A stretch of 64,000 nucleotides of DNA. Origin: Sialis fuliginosa (taxonomy: Eukaryota; Arthropoda; Insecta; Megaloptera; Sialidae). The translations under genes were made by a program, and so were the position numbers. This document shows positions 12,483 through 23,962 of this stretch, in pieces. The stretch is from the NCBI GenBank assembly GCA_961205875.1, contig OY540813.1:30351001-30415000 (forward strand), read 5' to 3'. The notes below the pieces were generated by a model. The model worked only from the letters and a program-made list of their open reading frames with translations, was not told the origin of the DNA and searched no databases. Each line of letters starts with the position of its first letter. Positions within the stretch are counted from its first letter, which is position 1.

Positions 12483-12694
12483 AGCGGTGCAAGTGCATGT
12501 AATTGAGTTCTTTTTGAAGTAATTGTGTTTGTACTTAATTACTTTTCAAATTAAAGTATCTGAAAATTGTACTTAAGTACTTTATCAAACATAAGTGCTT
12601 GTACTTAAATACTTACAAATGTTCTTAATTACATTTTTAATGTATATTTAAGTACTTTTGTAAAAGTACTTTTTTGTACTTGTACACAGCTTTG
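12483..12694. mobile_element. hAT-like remnant with TACTT repeats
   Basis: The end-like sequence AGAGCGGTGCAAG and the inverted CACAGCTTTG resemble the CAGAGCTGTGC termini of the hAT element at 35776. The interior is filled with TACTT/AAGTA motifs like that element's subterminal arrays. TATATCTAG flanks the whole 12483-12845 interval on both sides. Confidence 0.45.
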
Positions 12695-12845
12695 CTTAAA
12701 CTAAAAATATACACCTTAACCACAATAAAACAATGCCACTCGACACGTGTTTCAACTTCACAAGAAATCCTCATCAGTAGCCTAACAGTTCCAGACAGTT
12801 CCGGAACAGTTTTATTGCGGTTAAGGTGTATATTTTTAGTTTAAG
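12695..12845. repeat. 151-bp inverted repeat
   Basis: CTTAAACTAAAAATATACAC at 12695 is matched inverted by GTGTATATTTTTAGTTTAAG ending at 12845. The arms are about 38 bp around a non-repetitive core. It abuts the hAT-like remnant. Confidence 0.7.
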
Positions 12846-13024
12846 TATATCTAGGATACTTTGAATTTTTATCTAAATTCATATTAGATTTTCTAGAGAG
12901 TTTTTTTACACCCATAGTAAATTGTATTTTCTTGTACCAACTATGATTATTGTCTTCTTAATTAATTTGTATTCTTTATTAAATGTATATCAAAAACAAG
13001 GGTACCAATATGGGTATGTATGTA

Positions 13025-13651
13025 CATTAGGGTGTTTTTTAATTTTTTATTTTCGGTCCCGCAGGCCTATGTTTTAGTTTTGGATCAAAAGTTAATTGTC
13101 CCAAAATTTCAGACTCATAGATCAAACCTGTGGACGGCGCAAACCGAGTCTTTTCCCATTGATTAACCTGGGAAAAATTACTTTTTTACTTATGCGTGAA
13201 TATCTCGTTGAAAAATGTATTTATTTTAATTTATTACAGCAGCATATCATAGAGAATTAAATTTCTTACAAAAAAGATCCCAAGTGCTCAATTCATAGAT
13301 CGAATATTTTTAAAGATATGTTCGTTTAAACATTATCATAAAAAGTAAAATACAATTTTTAAACAAACATTTCTTAAAATTTATTAGATTTATGAATTGA
13401 TCACTTAATTCTCTACAAAATATTCCCCTGAGGAATTTTCAAAAAAAAAAATTTTCAACGAGATATTCACACGTAGGTAAGTAAAAAAGTAATTTTTCCC
13501 ATGTTAATCAAATGGGAAAAAGACTCGGTTTGCGCCGTCCACAGGTTTGATCTATGAGTCTGAAATTTTGGGACAATTAACTTTAGATCCAATGCTAAAA
13601 CATAGGCTTGCGGGACTGAAAAAAAAAATTAAAAAAAAAAAAACCCTAATG
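13025..13651. mobile_element. 627-bp palindromic MITE, TA duplication
   Basis: TA-CATTAGGGTG at the left and CCCTAATG-TA at the right are inverted ends with a TA target duplication, fitting Tc1/mariner-type insertion. The arms run most of the element, including GTGGACGGCGCAAACCGAGT and its inverted copy around 13528-13547. Non-coding. Confidence 0.8.
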
Positions 13652-13856
13652 TATATTTTATAGTTTCAATGCATTTATTAATATGTATGTGGATCAAATC
13701 TTAAATCTTGTATATGATTTATACAACAAACAATAAGATAATATTTTAACTGTGCAAATCATAAGAATACATAATTGTTAATGAAAAAAATTAAAGAAGG
13801 AAACAATAAATAACAAAATATCGCATACACACATATAAAACGACACCTCGCCCAAA

Positions 13857-14111
13857 TTAACAATAATAAAATATATTTAAAACAAAACGTCTCGAAATTA
13901 ATTCATCGTGTTTGAAATACATTAAACCATACCCGTTGAATGTATTATTATTTACGATTCCTTCGGTAAATAGTTTATTTATTGGGTATGGAACATTTTG
14001 TACGTTAGCACCGCTGACATATCCAAACATGGAAGGATTTATTGTGGATGGTGAGCCTTCGGCAGAACAGTCGTAAAACTGGTCACAGACAGAGCCATCT
14101 ATCATCACTAA
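13857..14111 (-). CDS. Putative exon or pseudogene fragment, unrecognised
   Basis: After an ATTACTTTTTAG acceptor-like sequence (AG at 14113-14112) a minus-strand frame of 84 codons runs to TAA at 13857. It has protein-like composition: LVMIDGSVCDQFYDCSAEGS, then SGANVQNVPYPINKLF and NGYGLMYFKHDE. The same frame continues upstream to 14177 (HHTWIVAGHGESTAQITF), interrupted only by TAG at 14112-14114, and another frame is open there as well. So either 14111 is a true splice junction or this is a decayed reading frame. A donor-like GG/GTATGG exists near 13937. I could not name the family: CDQFYDCS recalls chitin-binding cysteine spacing but the remaining cysteines are absent, and the SGA...GLMYF segment faintly recalls the C-terminal part of acid phosphatases. 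Neither is secure. Confidence 0.35.
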   Translation of the reverse strand, partial: LVMIDGSVCDQFYDCSAEGSPSTINPSMFGYVSGANVQNVPYPINKLFTEGIVNNNTFNGYGLMYFKHDELISRRFVLNIFYYC

Positions 14112-14426
14112 CTAAAAAGTAATTTGTGCCGTCGACTCGCCATGGCCGGCCACGATCCAGGTGTGGTGGAAATAGGCTTACAATTGTATTATGTTGGATA
14201 TTTTGTTGTTTCTTATTCTCTATGACTGTTTCCGGTTGCGCGTGTTTTATGTTAACCCTTAAAGAAATAGGGTGCACAAAAATGATAATACGTAAAAAGT
14301 TGTAGCTATATGTCAATTTTTTTGGAAGTTTAGTACACATTCTATATTAAAATGATGTGTAATATTTGGTCCACAAAAGTGAAGATAGCAATATAACCCA
14401 AATAGTAGTCTATCTTTTTTACACTC

Positions 14427-14526
14427 ATGTTTAAATAAAGATAAACATAGACCCAAACATCGCTCTGTCTGTTTTTTTGTGAAGACTCAATTTTCAAACT
14501 TGATGTAGTCTATGCTCTATGTCTTA
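14427..14526 (+). mobile_element. 3' fragment of family X
   Basis: TGTTTAAATAAAGATAAACA, then TTTTTTGTGAAGACTC and a terminal GCTCTATGTCTTA match the last part of X1 (TTCTCTATGTCTATG terminus) and the fragment at 46696. The 5' part is missing. Confidence 0.5.
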
Positions 14527-14723
14527 TTCTTATAGTTATCGTTGATCAGGTGTTTTTTCTGATTCACCCGCCTAGGTAGTTAAAGTTTTTTAATCATTTC
14601 AATCTTCAATATAATATAAATGTTATAACAATATTATATACATTATATTCTAATTGATAAATTTTTTATAGATTATAGTATAAATATATATCTAAATATA
14701 ATTACCTACAAATTATGTGACAA

Positions 14724-15377
14724 AAATATCTGCCAAGTAAATTCACAGTGCTTCCTCGTGCTAAATTCACCAAAGGTAGTTAATTATTGAACAATTTACA
14801 TAAAAACCGATAAATTGCTTGGAATTGGTTATCCATTTAATTATTATACAATTTTACTATTACTTACCTGATTATGTTTTCGTATATTTTTAATTTTATG
14901 ACAATTTTAATCTAAATCTAAATTTATGCAAACGTCACAATGGCATTTAATATGTTAAAGTAAATATCAATTAAAAAAAAAACAAATGACGATTTTTTCA
15001 AAAGATTCTATAAAATTTTTTAAAAGATTCTTTAAGATTTTCACGTAATGTGTCGTTCTTGAGATATCTTGAAAAAATAAATATTTTGGGATGCCACTCT
15101 TTTCCCCGTACACACGATTTAGATGATTTATAAAGTGGGGCAGTTCTTAAGCCAGACCTAACCATCCAACCAAGTTTCATTAATATCGGTTCAGTGGTTT
15201 ATGAGTTATGCGTGTGACAAGGATTCAGGGGACAGACACATACATAGACAGACTGACACACTGACAGACAGACATGGAACGAAAAGTGTTTGTCTTGACC
15301 TGAAACGGAAAGAATTTTTTTATCTCATTTTCAAACGATCTCAATGTTTCTCGTATCTTCGATATTGCGAGGAAGTA
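14724..15377 (-). mobile_element. Family C element, copy 1
   Basis: Opens with ATCTGCCAAGTAAATTCACA ... GCTTCCTCGTGCTAAATTC and ends with CGATATTGCGAGGAAG, the reverse of the copy at 55975. It carries the family's conserved inner blocks: the TGACAGACAGAC run, ACGAAAAGTGTTTGTCTTGA and TTAATATCGGTTCAGTGGTT. About 650 bp; no coding frame survives comparison between copies. Superfamily undetermined. Confidence 0.75.
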
Positions 15378-15577
15378 AAAAATGCAATCTCGCCGAATGA
15401 AATAAACAAAAGACTGACTTGAGTTGATACGTTCACTGAAAATAACTATAGTTCATGTCATTCAATCTTCTTTTTATTTGCCGGGAAATAAAAAAATATA
15501 TACAATTTAATATAATATTTTGAAATATACATTTTCTTAGATACAATATTTGTATTTATATAATTATCTTCAATTAA

Positions 15578-16468
15578 TCTATACTAAAGGCCTCTATAAA
15601 CCACCCAATCTGCAGGGCCGATTTGTCGGGAGATAGAGTCTGGGTAAATCGGCTATATACTGTTCTATACACGACCCAATTTTGCTCCCGATCTTAGAAC
15701 ACGAGTGATCGTAAACATTCGCTTGTATTCATAATGCGGTGTTTACACCAAAGAAAACAAAACAGCAACACGGTGTTTGGAAACACGTCGTATTTAAAAA
15801 TGCATAGGCTTTATTGCTCTTTTGTCAAAAAGACACGATGTTGCTGTTTTGTTTTTTTCGGTCTGAACACGGCATAATAATGGCTCCCGTTTTTTCAAAA
15901 CGTCAAAAATGGGGCATTGACAGATGTTTAAATTTACTTAGAATGGATAGTGTGTTTTCATGAGCTACTGAATTTGGTAACACCATTTATTAAAAAGCAT
16001 TTCCTGGTTAAAATAATGTTTATTTGTCTTTTCCCACAAATATGATAAGTCCTTATATATATCAAAAATGTTTGTCCTTACCAATTTCTCCATATCATTC
16101 ATATTTAAACTTTAATTGTACACAGATAACTTGAAATAACACAACTCCGCTCTTGTTCGATACTTCAGGTCAAATAGGTTGAAATCGTCCCGATTGCACT
16201 ATACACGACCCAATCTGCATGGACGATGCAAATCGCCCCTGCAGATTGGATGTCAAATTGGGTCGTCTATAGAGACCTTAATATTATAAATATATATAAT
16301 TTGATTGTTATATTTTCTAGGCTAAACTACTAAACCGATCTTGATTAAATTTGACAGGGAGATAGCTTGCATCCTGAGGAAATACATAGGTTACTTTATA
16401 TCTCGAAAAGTTGATTAGATTGAAAAAATACAAATTACACGCGGACGAAGTCGTGGGTTACAAGCTAG
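15578..16468 (+). mobile_element. Family D Helitron split by element E
   Basis: The 5' end is TC at 15578 after A (TCTATACTAA). The sequence resumes at 16279 (TAATATTATAAAT), continues through GGCTAAACTACTAAACCGAT and ends with a CGCGGACGAAGTCGTGG hairpin and CTAG at 16465-16468 before T. The two parts join seamlessly once the inner TIR element and one TAA are removed, matching the uninterrupted head at 2634. Confidence 0.8.
15588..16278. mobile_element. TIR element E inside a Helitron, TAA duplication
   Basis: Left AGGCCTCTATAAACCACCCA and right inverted GGGTCGTCTATAGAGACCT form terminal inverted repeats; ATCTGCAGGG recurs near both ends. TAA at 15585-15587 and 16279-16281 is a 3-bp duplication, as in PIF/Harbinger elements. 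691 bp, no transposase frame. Confidence 0.75.
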
Positions 16469-18571
16469 TAATAAATAAAAATGTAATGTGTTAACTATAG
16501 CCGCTAAAATACGAGGTCAAAGTTCCAGCACAAACCTAAAACATCTCCGAAACTAACATAATCCAAACTGACATAAACAAGTGGATTGTACTAAAACTGA
16601 GTATAAAATCTATTAAAAATTAGCATTAGAGATAAGATTTACATGGCTCTATGTACGGATAATGTCATAGATACCAACGAAACAAAGTATATGCATTATA
16701 TTACCAACAATGTAACAATGGACATTGCTTGGATGAATATTTTTATTAAATATTATATAATACATTATAAATGTGATATCTGAGAGTATTTTAATGTAAA
16801 TGCTGGAAATGAATATTCAACTCATAAAATTATAATGTTGTAGACTAATTTAGTATTTTTTTTGCAGATTTTAATTCATTATTTTTATGTGGATGAGTAT
16901 CTATCCTAGTAAAAAGTTTTTAATTTATTTATCATAATTTAATTTTTCGTTAAATATAATAGATAGAGAAGTGCTTATAATTTTAAATACCGAAAATCAA
17001 AGATCAAAATTATCGGATAATTTCAAACCCTATCGAAAAAGCTGTTTATTTTTGTTCAATTTTATTTACATTTAATTATATTCTATATAGGTACCTAATA
17101 TTATCAGTAGTTAATTATCTACTTACAATTTTACAATATTTTTTAGGCGCTGAAAAAATCTTACGGCATAAAATGATAACTATAAAATGTTTTGTTAAAA
17201 AAGATATTTTATAAAACCATGAATAAAAAATAAACAAACGAAAGAACACGCAAAAGTAAGTCGGAATAAGTATTTATCAGAAAATGGTCAAAATGTCAGC
17301 TACCATGTTATACTCTAACAAAAGACCACCAAAATATATCAATATAAATTTACTTGTATTATTATTTTTATACAATTTCAAAATAATATTGACTTTATTT
17401 ATGAAAGAAAAAGAACAACGATGAAAAAATTTTAAATAAAAAATTAAAGATACGCACCTGACGTAGGTTTATTTACCTACACTCTCACCTGAAGGATAAC
17501 TTGAATAATAAATAAAAACAATATGAAATATATGCCCAGCGTCCAGTGTTAAAACTAATGAATTACTTACATATAGCTTATTTGTTTTCATAGGTGTGGG
17601 ACATATTTATGTAATTGTTCTTAGAAATATGCATACATTCTTCATAACGATATCAAGTACCCATAACAAAGTGGTGTTGGAGTCCCATATAAATTGTCGT
17701 TATAGAACATTCATATATATTTTTTAAATTTACCCAAATTATATTCTTGATCGTTCTTTTATTTCTTCTCTTTAGGATTGTTTAAAATATAAATAAATCA
17801 ATTATATTTCTTCATTTATTATTCCTCTGGTGTAAATGTGATTACAATGAATATATTATTTTTATATTTATGTGTTTGGAAAATGTCGTTTTTTAATATC
17901 AAATATTTATTACATATTGTACGAGTGTTTATTTTTAATTTGCATATATTTTTAAATTTAAATTTAAATAGACTGATCATATTTTATTACCTAACAGTAT
18001 ACACGTGACTTAAGCATTGTATGAAACCCAATTCAATGTCCTAATTATTAGGACAAATACACATTATGCATTTCTTTTAGACTTCATAGATTTTTATTTA
18101 GATCAGAATCGTGATTCTGATCTAAATACGCATTTTGATTATATAGATCGATAGGCTATATCGGTGATCAAATAAGCAGAATGTTTTCGACTTAAGCTAT
18201 GCTCTACTTCTGGTAAAAATCGCTGCAGTAGCTTATAAAGTAATTACTAGTAATTAGTATACTTAATTTTACTATTTAATATTTCCAAATTCCACAAAAA
18301 TAAAAAATAAATTTTACTATATTAGAATAAAATAACTATAGATAACACAAAAATATAAAACTTTTAACTATGATTACATTAATATGTTCTAAATACATAC
18401 ATCTATAGAAAATAGTTTTTATCAGTTTGAGAATTATTTTTTACATGTTATAATGTCATGTAATAAAACACCATTGATGACATTAAGTATGACAAACTTT
18501 TTCAGTAAGTTATATATATGTATTAATAAATACTAAAAGTAACATAGAAATCAAATTTCTCAATAAAAGTG
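16469..18571. other. AT-rich DNA with one hairpin
   Basis: No gene or element boundary seen. At 18096-18127 ATTTAGATCAGAATC is followed after two bases by its exact reverse complement, a perfect short palindrome of unknown role. Confidence 0.4.
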
Positions 18572-18573
18572 TA

Positions 18574-18960
18574 CAGTCGCCTGTAGAACTCGTCTGGCAC
18601 CCTAAAGGCTAGAATCGCTTACAACAGATTCAAAATTTAAAGACAAACATCATCGGTTATCTTTTTCTATCAAGTTTAATATATTTAAAAACTAAAATTC
18701 GGAATATCAAATATTTATTGCCACAAAATTTACGTATACAATTTTCAATAGATTACATAATAATTTAATTGCACAAATATATATGAGTACTATAAACGAA
18801 GAGTAGTTCTTTATCTAGCATATGAATTTCAAAATATCTGTCTTTGTTTGATACATAGATAAATGATTTAAATATTATAATAATCAAATGGGAGGAGCCT
18901 ACTAAGTTTGTGATAAACGAAAATGAATACAAACTGCAAGACCATTAATGCAGGTGACTG
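18574..18960 (+). mobile_element. Family H MITE, copy 1, TA duplication
   Basis: Ends TA-CAGTCGCCTG and CAGGTGACTG-TA are inverted repeats with a TA duplication, as in Tc1/mariner-type MITEs. The 387-bp body matches the inverted copy at 51233 throughout (for example GGCTAGAATCGCTTACAACA). Non-coding. Confidence 0.85.
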
Positions 18961-18975
18961 TACATACATATATAG

Positions 18976-19255
18976 GTACTATATAGGGTGTACAATTATT
19001 AATAGGACCAGGCATTTATGTATTTCTGTAGCTATTGACAATATCAAAAAAGTGCAAATAAAAAATATCTCTGGTTTTATTAATGTGAAGAGGGATATGG
19101 CTTCCAAAATAAACCTTCACTCGTTTCGCACTTTTTTTTATTAAATGTGTATTTTTTATTTCATATAACAATAAAACAGTTCTAAATAACTTTTGTACTA
19201 AACATTTTTTTCTTAGAGCAATACTATAAACCAAAATTGAGATCAAACATTAACG
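18976..19255 (+). repeat. Family J repeat, copy 1
   Basis: GTACTATATAGGGTGTACAA through TTTTTTTCTTAGAGCAATAC is present inverted at 20500-20753 (shared blocks ATTTTTTATTTCATATAACA and AGCTATTGACAATATCAAAA). With copy 2 it makes a large inverted repeat enclosing Helitron B1. Confidence 0.65.
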
Positions 19256-19360
19256 TATTTATCTTTCAGCACCTAACTGAATTGAATGTGTGAAATCAAA
19301 GCTGGCGTGGAAAGTGATATATTTTTAGTGCAATAATGCATGTTTTTATTATATTAATTA

Positions 19361-20274
19361 CTAGCTGCTACCCGCGGCTTCGCTCGCGTGGATTTCGAAA
19401 CTAATTACAACCCTCCATACATGACATGGGCTGAAATATTTAATTTTTCCTTTATTTGTTTTTTATTGATTATACAAATCGTAAATATATCGGCTCCTAT
19501 GCAAGATAGTTATAACCTACAGTATAAAAACATCGAAAAAAGTATCTGTGCCTAGTTTCATTCGAGTGAATACAAAAAAATGTTTTTATCATACAAACTT
19601 TTTCACCCCCTTGCAACCCCCTTTAAGTGTTTAATTTTGGAAAATGCTAAAATACGTGTTTCATTGTTTGTATTGAAGAGTATTTATTTTAAGTTTCAAG
19701 TAAATCTGACCAAAAAATATTTTTTCCATACAAACTTATCCACCCCCTTGCACCCCTTAAGGATTTAATTTTGGAAAAGCTTGAAATACATGTTTGATTG
19801 TTTGTATTGAAGAGTATTTATTTTAAGTTTCAAGTAAATCTGACCAAAAAATATTTTTTCTATACAAACTTATCCACCCCCTTGCACCCCTTAAGGAGTT
19901 AATTTTGGAAAAGCTTGAAATATGTGTTTCATTGTTTGTATTGAAGAGTATTTATTTTAAGTTTCAAGTAAATCCGACCAAAAAATATTTTTCCGATACA
20001 AACTTTTACACCCTCTTTACCCCCTCAGGGGTTGATTATCGAAAAATCCTTTCTTAGTGGGTGGTTACGTCAAAAAAGGAAGACACCCTTAAAATTTCAC
20101 GTTTCTAGGACCAAAAAATATTTTTTCTATACAAACTTTTACACCCTCTTTTACCCCCTTAGGGGTTGATGAGTCATAAAAGGAAGATACCCTTAAAATT
20201 TCACATTTATAGGACCAGGGGTTTCGGCTGGGCGATGATGAATCAGTCAGGACATGTTATTATATGTATATAGA
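19361..20274 (-). mobile_element. Helitron B1, complete
   Basis: On the minus strand it starts with TC after A (TCTATATACATATAATAACA), runs through TCCTGACTGATTCATCATCG and several blocks of the form GGGGTGCAAGGGGGTGGATA, and ends with CCACGCGAGCGAAGCCGCGG and CTAG before T. These are the Helitron 5' TC, 3' hairpin and CTRR signals. 914 bp, non-autonomous. The middle repeats a unit of about 120 bp. Confidence 0.85.
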
Positions 20275-20418
20275 TTAAATGCAACCATTGTAATTGATTT
20301 TTAATAATATAAAATTGAATTCATAATTAAGAATAATCACTAGAAATACAATTTTTATTTTTATTTGATCATTATTATGATAACATTAAAATAATATTAC
20401 TAGCCATCTAAAGAAAAT

Positions 20419-20475
20419 CAGTGGTTCTTAAACGTATTTCGTCATGGAAAAGCCAGGGATATTTTTGCTAAAATA
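20419..20475 (+). mobile_element. hAT-type left end fragment
   Basis: CAGTGGTTCTTAAACGTATT has the CAGTG start of a widespread insect hAT MITE terminus. No matching right end or 8-bp duplication was found. Confidence 0.3.
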
Positions 20476-20499
20476 AATGGATACTGCTGATTTTCATAA

Positions 20500-20753
20500 G
20501 ATAAGACATGCTAATGTTTGATGTCAGATTTTGCTAAAAGTATTGCTCTTAGAAAAAAATGTCTTGTACAAAATTTATCCAGAACAACATGTTTTATAGT
20601 TATGTGAAATAAAAAATACACCATTCCATTTTATAAAAAAAAAATTCCTCTTTATATAAAAACCCAGAGATTATTTGAACTTTTTTGATATTATTAATAG
20701 TTACAGAAAAAAATGCCTTCCTATATGATAATGATACAGCCTGTATAGAACCT
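20500..20753 (-). repeat. Family J repeat, copy 2
   Basis: Inverted partner of 18976-19255. It reads TAATGTTTGATGTCAGATTT, GTATTGCTCTTAGAAAAAAA and ends with CAGCCTGTATAGAACC. Confidence 0.65.
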
Positions 20754-21346
20754 TGCACCAATATATATTTTTTTAATTAGTTATGTCTGCGAGTCTTGGC
20801 ACCACTGCTGCAGTGTTAAAAATAGAAATAGATCTATTATATTTATATTTCATTCTTTTAAAATATAATAAATATATAGCATAACCAAACATATCCCTAA
20901 ATTGAAATGCATAATTTTATTCAAAACAATAAAACATTTTTTTCTATGAATTTTAAAATCTCGATTGATACAGGTAGTTTTAACTTTTAATAATACAAGA
21001 ATATCTTAGAAATAATTAACTAAATCATAGTAATATGAACTGCTAATCACATAACACATCCTTTAAGACCACCAAAGTTACAAAGAACAAAAAAAAATAC
21101 TCGAATTAAAAGTTCATAATATACTAAAGTAGCAATTTGTAAAGTTATAATCATCACGTTTTAACAACACTCCAAATATTTACATAAAAACATTAGATTT
21201 ATATTCCATTATACTCACCTCTCTATAAAGAAGTACATATTATTATGACAATAATAATAACCTGTACGAAATAATAGATACTCATGGCCAATTTCTTATA
21301 CAATAGCTGCTACATAGAAAGGAAGTTCATTTGAATAAATCCAAAT
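20754..21346. other. No supported feature
   Basis: AT-rich DNA without recognisable ends or frames. Confidence 0.35.
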
Positions 21347-21403
21347 ATTATGATGGATTATCTTAATTCGGGTGGCACGGATCTAAGAGAACGAAGTGTG
21401 AAA

Positions 21404-22336
21404 ATAGGGTGACCCGAAAGTTGTTAAGTTTTTATTTTTATGTTGAGTGATATTAAATTTTAATTAAGTTCAAATATTTATATTTAATTGAGGAGGCTCT
21501 TTTCAAAACTTGACTATTTCACTTTGAATCTTATTGGATTTTTTTAATTTCTGGAAGGAAAAGTCCCACATGCTTCCACATTCAGATCTTGATTTTTCCT
21601 TACGTAAAATTTGTTTAAATTATATGTTCGTGTCAAAATAAGACTATTTCATTACAAAAAAAATAGTTCGACAACAATTATAAAACAACTATAAAAGTTA
21701 TATATATTTAATTGTACGTTTACTAAAAAAACAGATGGTTCGAAATGTACTATAATTAAATTATTTTAAATTATTTTTGAATAAAACACAATAGTGCGAT
21801 GAGTGCTGTATTCCCAATTTTTTCAGATTTTTTTCGATAATACATCCAGAGATATATAAGGTCTAGATATGGTATAATAACAAAACGTTTACATATTTAA
21901 ATTCTTTGAACTGTTAACTTTTATTTGATACCCTCTCCGAGATTAAATAGAAAAATATTTTTGGTAAAAAAAAAACAAAAAACAAACATTAAAACCGTAT
22001 ACAACTAATATCTTATGATATGAGTTATACTTTGTATACTTGTATATTGTAGATGTGCTGATAACCTATTTTCAAATGCATCTTGTAAATTTTTGAATTT
22101 TTTTTTAGATAAAAGTTGTAGAAAATATTATTTTATATATGACCATTTTTTTTAGATATTCGTTTCTTTATTATATATAAAAAAGTCTTATGGTGGTCAC
22201 AGCATTTATTTTAGAATATTTAGATCAATAAATTAATACTCTTAAAACAAAATAAATGCATCTGTTATATAAATTATTTAAATATCCCATTTTTATGTTT
22301 CTCACAAAAATTGTGAAAACTTTTGAGCCATCCTAT
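21404..22336. mobile_element. TIR element flanked by 45-bp direct repeats
   Basis: ATAGGGTGACCCGAAAGTTG at the left is matched inverted by AACTTTTGAGCCATCCTAT at the right. Outside it, GATGGATTATCTTAATTCGG (21347-21392) is directly repeated with changes at 22337-22387. About 930 bp, no transposase frame. Confidence 0.55.
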
Positions 22337-22682
22337 TATTAAGATGTATTATCTTAATTCAGGAGGTACGGATCTTAGACACAACAAGGTGTTTATATAT
22401 TCAACACAAAAGTTAACTTCAAATTATAATAATAAGATGAATTTTGTAAGGTATATGTAACTACAGTCCGTAACGGTGATGGGGTTATATATTTATGTAC
22501 TTTGATAATTTATGTATGTGCCTATTATAATGAATGCTTAGTCAATGTCGGTATTGCTATTGTATTATTTTTTAGAATATTATGGTAAAATTATTATAGA
22601 AATAATAAATATGTGTACTTTATAATGTAAATGTTAATTTTAATACTGAACAAGTTTATTATAATTTATGTGAAATTTATTT

Positions 22683-23318
22683 TGCTTCAATATCGAAGAT
22701 ACGGGAAGCTTTGTGATCGTTTTAAAATGCTATCTGTTGCCTGAATCCTTGTCACGCGCATAATTCATGAATCACTGAATTGATATTAATGAAACTTGGT
22801 TGGGTGGTTGGGTCCTGCTTGAAGACGGTCCCATTTCAATATTATTTAAATCATGTTTTAGGAGGAGGGGTAACATCCCAAAATATTAATTTTTTAAAGA
22901 TATTTCAAGAACGACACATTATGTTACGTGAAAATTTTATAGAATCTTTTTTTTTGTACAACGTTTTTTGTAAAATATTTCTTTACAAAGATTTATCTCA
23001 ATTGTCTTTAAAAAATCGTCAATTGTTTTTTTTTTAATTGATAATAACTTTGACATATTAAATGTCATTTTGACGTTTGCATAAATTTTGATTTAGATTG
23101 AAATTCTCAAAAAATTAAAAATATACGAAAAAATAATCAGGTGTGTTATAAGAAAAATATTAGTTAAAAATTTTTCTTAAAACACACCTGATTATTTTTT
23201 CGTATATTTTTATATATATTTTTAAAAATATTAGTTCAAAATTATTAAATTAATCAAATGGTTAACCAATGCCAGGCAATGTATCTGAACACACTTTTTC
23301 GGGTTTTATTTAAACTAA
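22683..23318 (+). mobile_element. Family C element, copy 2 (internally deleted)
   Basis: Starts CTTCAATATCGAAGATACGG and continues with GCCTGAATCCTTGTCACGCG and AATGAAACTTGGTTGGGTGG, but lacks the TGTCTGTC microsatellite block. It ends near ATGCCAGGCAATGTATCTGA and lacks the TTTACTTGGCAGATG terminus. It includes an inner palindrome of about 100 bp (23117-23215) around AATAATCAGGTGTGTT. Confidence 0.7.
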
Positions 23319-23962
23319 ATAATTAGTACCTTCAATAAAAAAACTATAACGAACATTGTAGAAATTTTTCGACTCTCGTTTCCATAGACTAAAAAATGAC
23401 ACAAACACGTACAATTTTATATAGGGTTTTTGTACATCTTTCGTCAACATAAAATAGCTCATATTATCAAGTAGAGAATGTTAGTGAGAATGGCTATGGA
23501 ACCCTATCATGTACGTTTACGTGCCCAACACACACTTGGCCGTTTTATTTATAATTAAATATATTTTGCGCCTTCAAAAAAGTTAAGCACCACTATCTTA
23601 CAGTACTTAATTTTATTAGTATTTATAATATAAATTAAAGAGATAAAATGGTGTATATTATAGTAATGAATAGTAATGCATTCTCTCCCCCTATTGTACA
23701 CATAATAGCTATAACTATAACTATAGAATCATAAATCATTTTATAATAAACTTAACTCTCAAAAACAATAAAATGATTCGAGACTGTATAGAAAAAGAAA
23801 TTAATATATTTTATTGGTCTCATAAATAACGTTAACTAAATGGACAGATTTTACAGGCGTCTTTTTGCAGTCAGTTTATATTTGCTTAATTAGTTAAAAC
23901 AGCTCCTGGACAGATTAAGAAAGAGTAAATTTAAGGGCTTGCAAATACGAATAAAATATTAT
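23319..23962. other. No supported feature
   Basis: AT-rich DNA. A weak inverted pair (CGTTTCCATAG and CTATGGAAC) is present, with nothing else to support an element. Confidence 0.35.
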
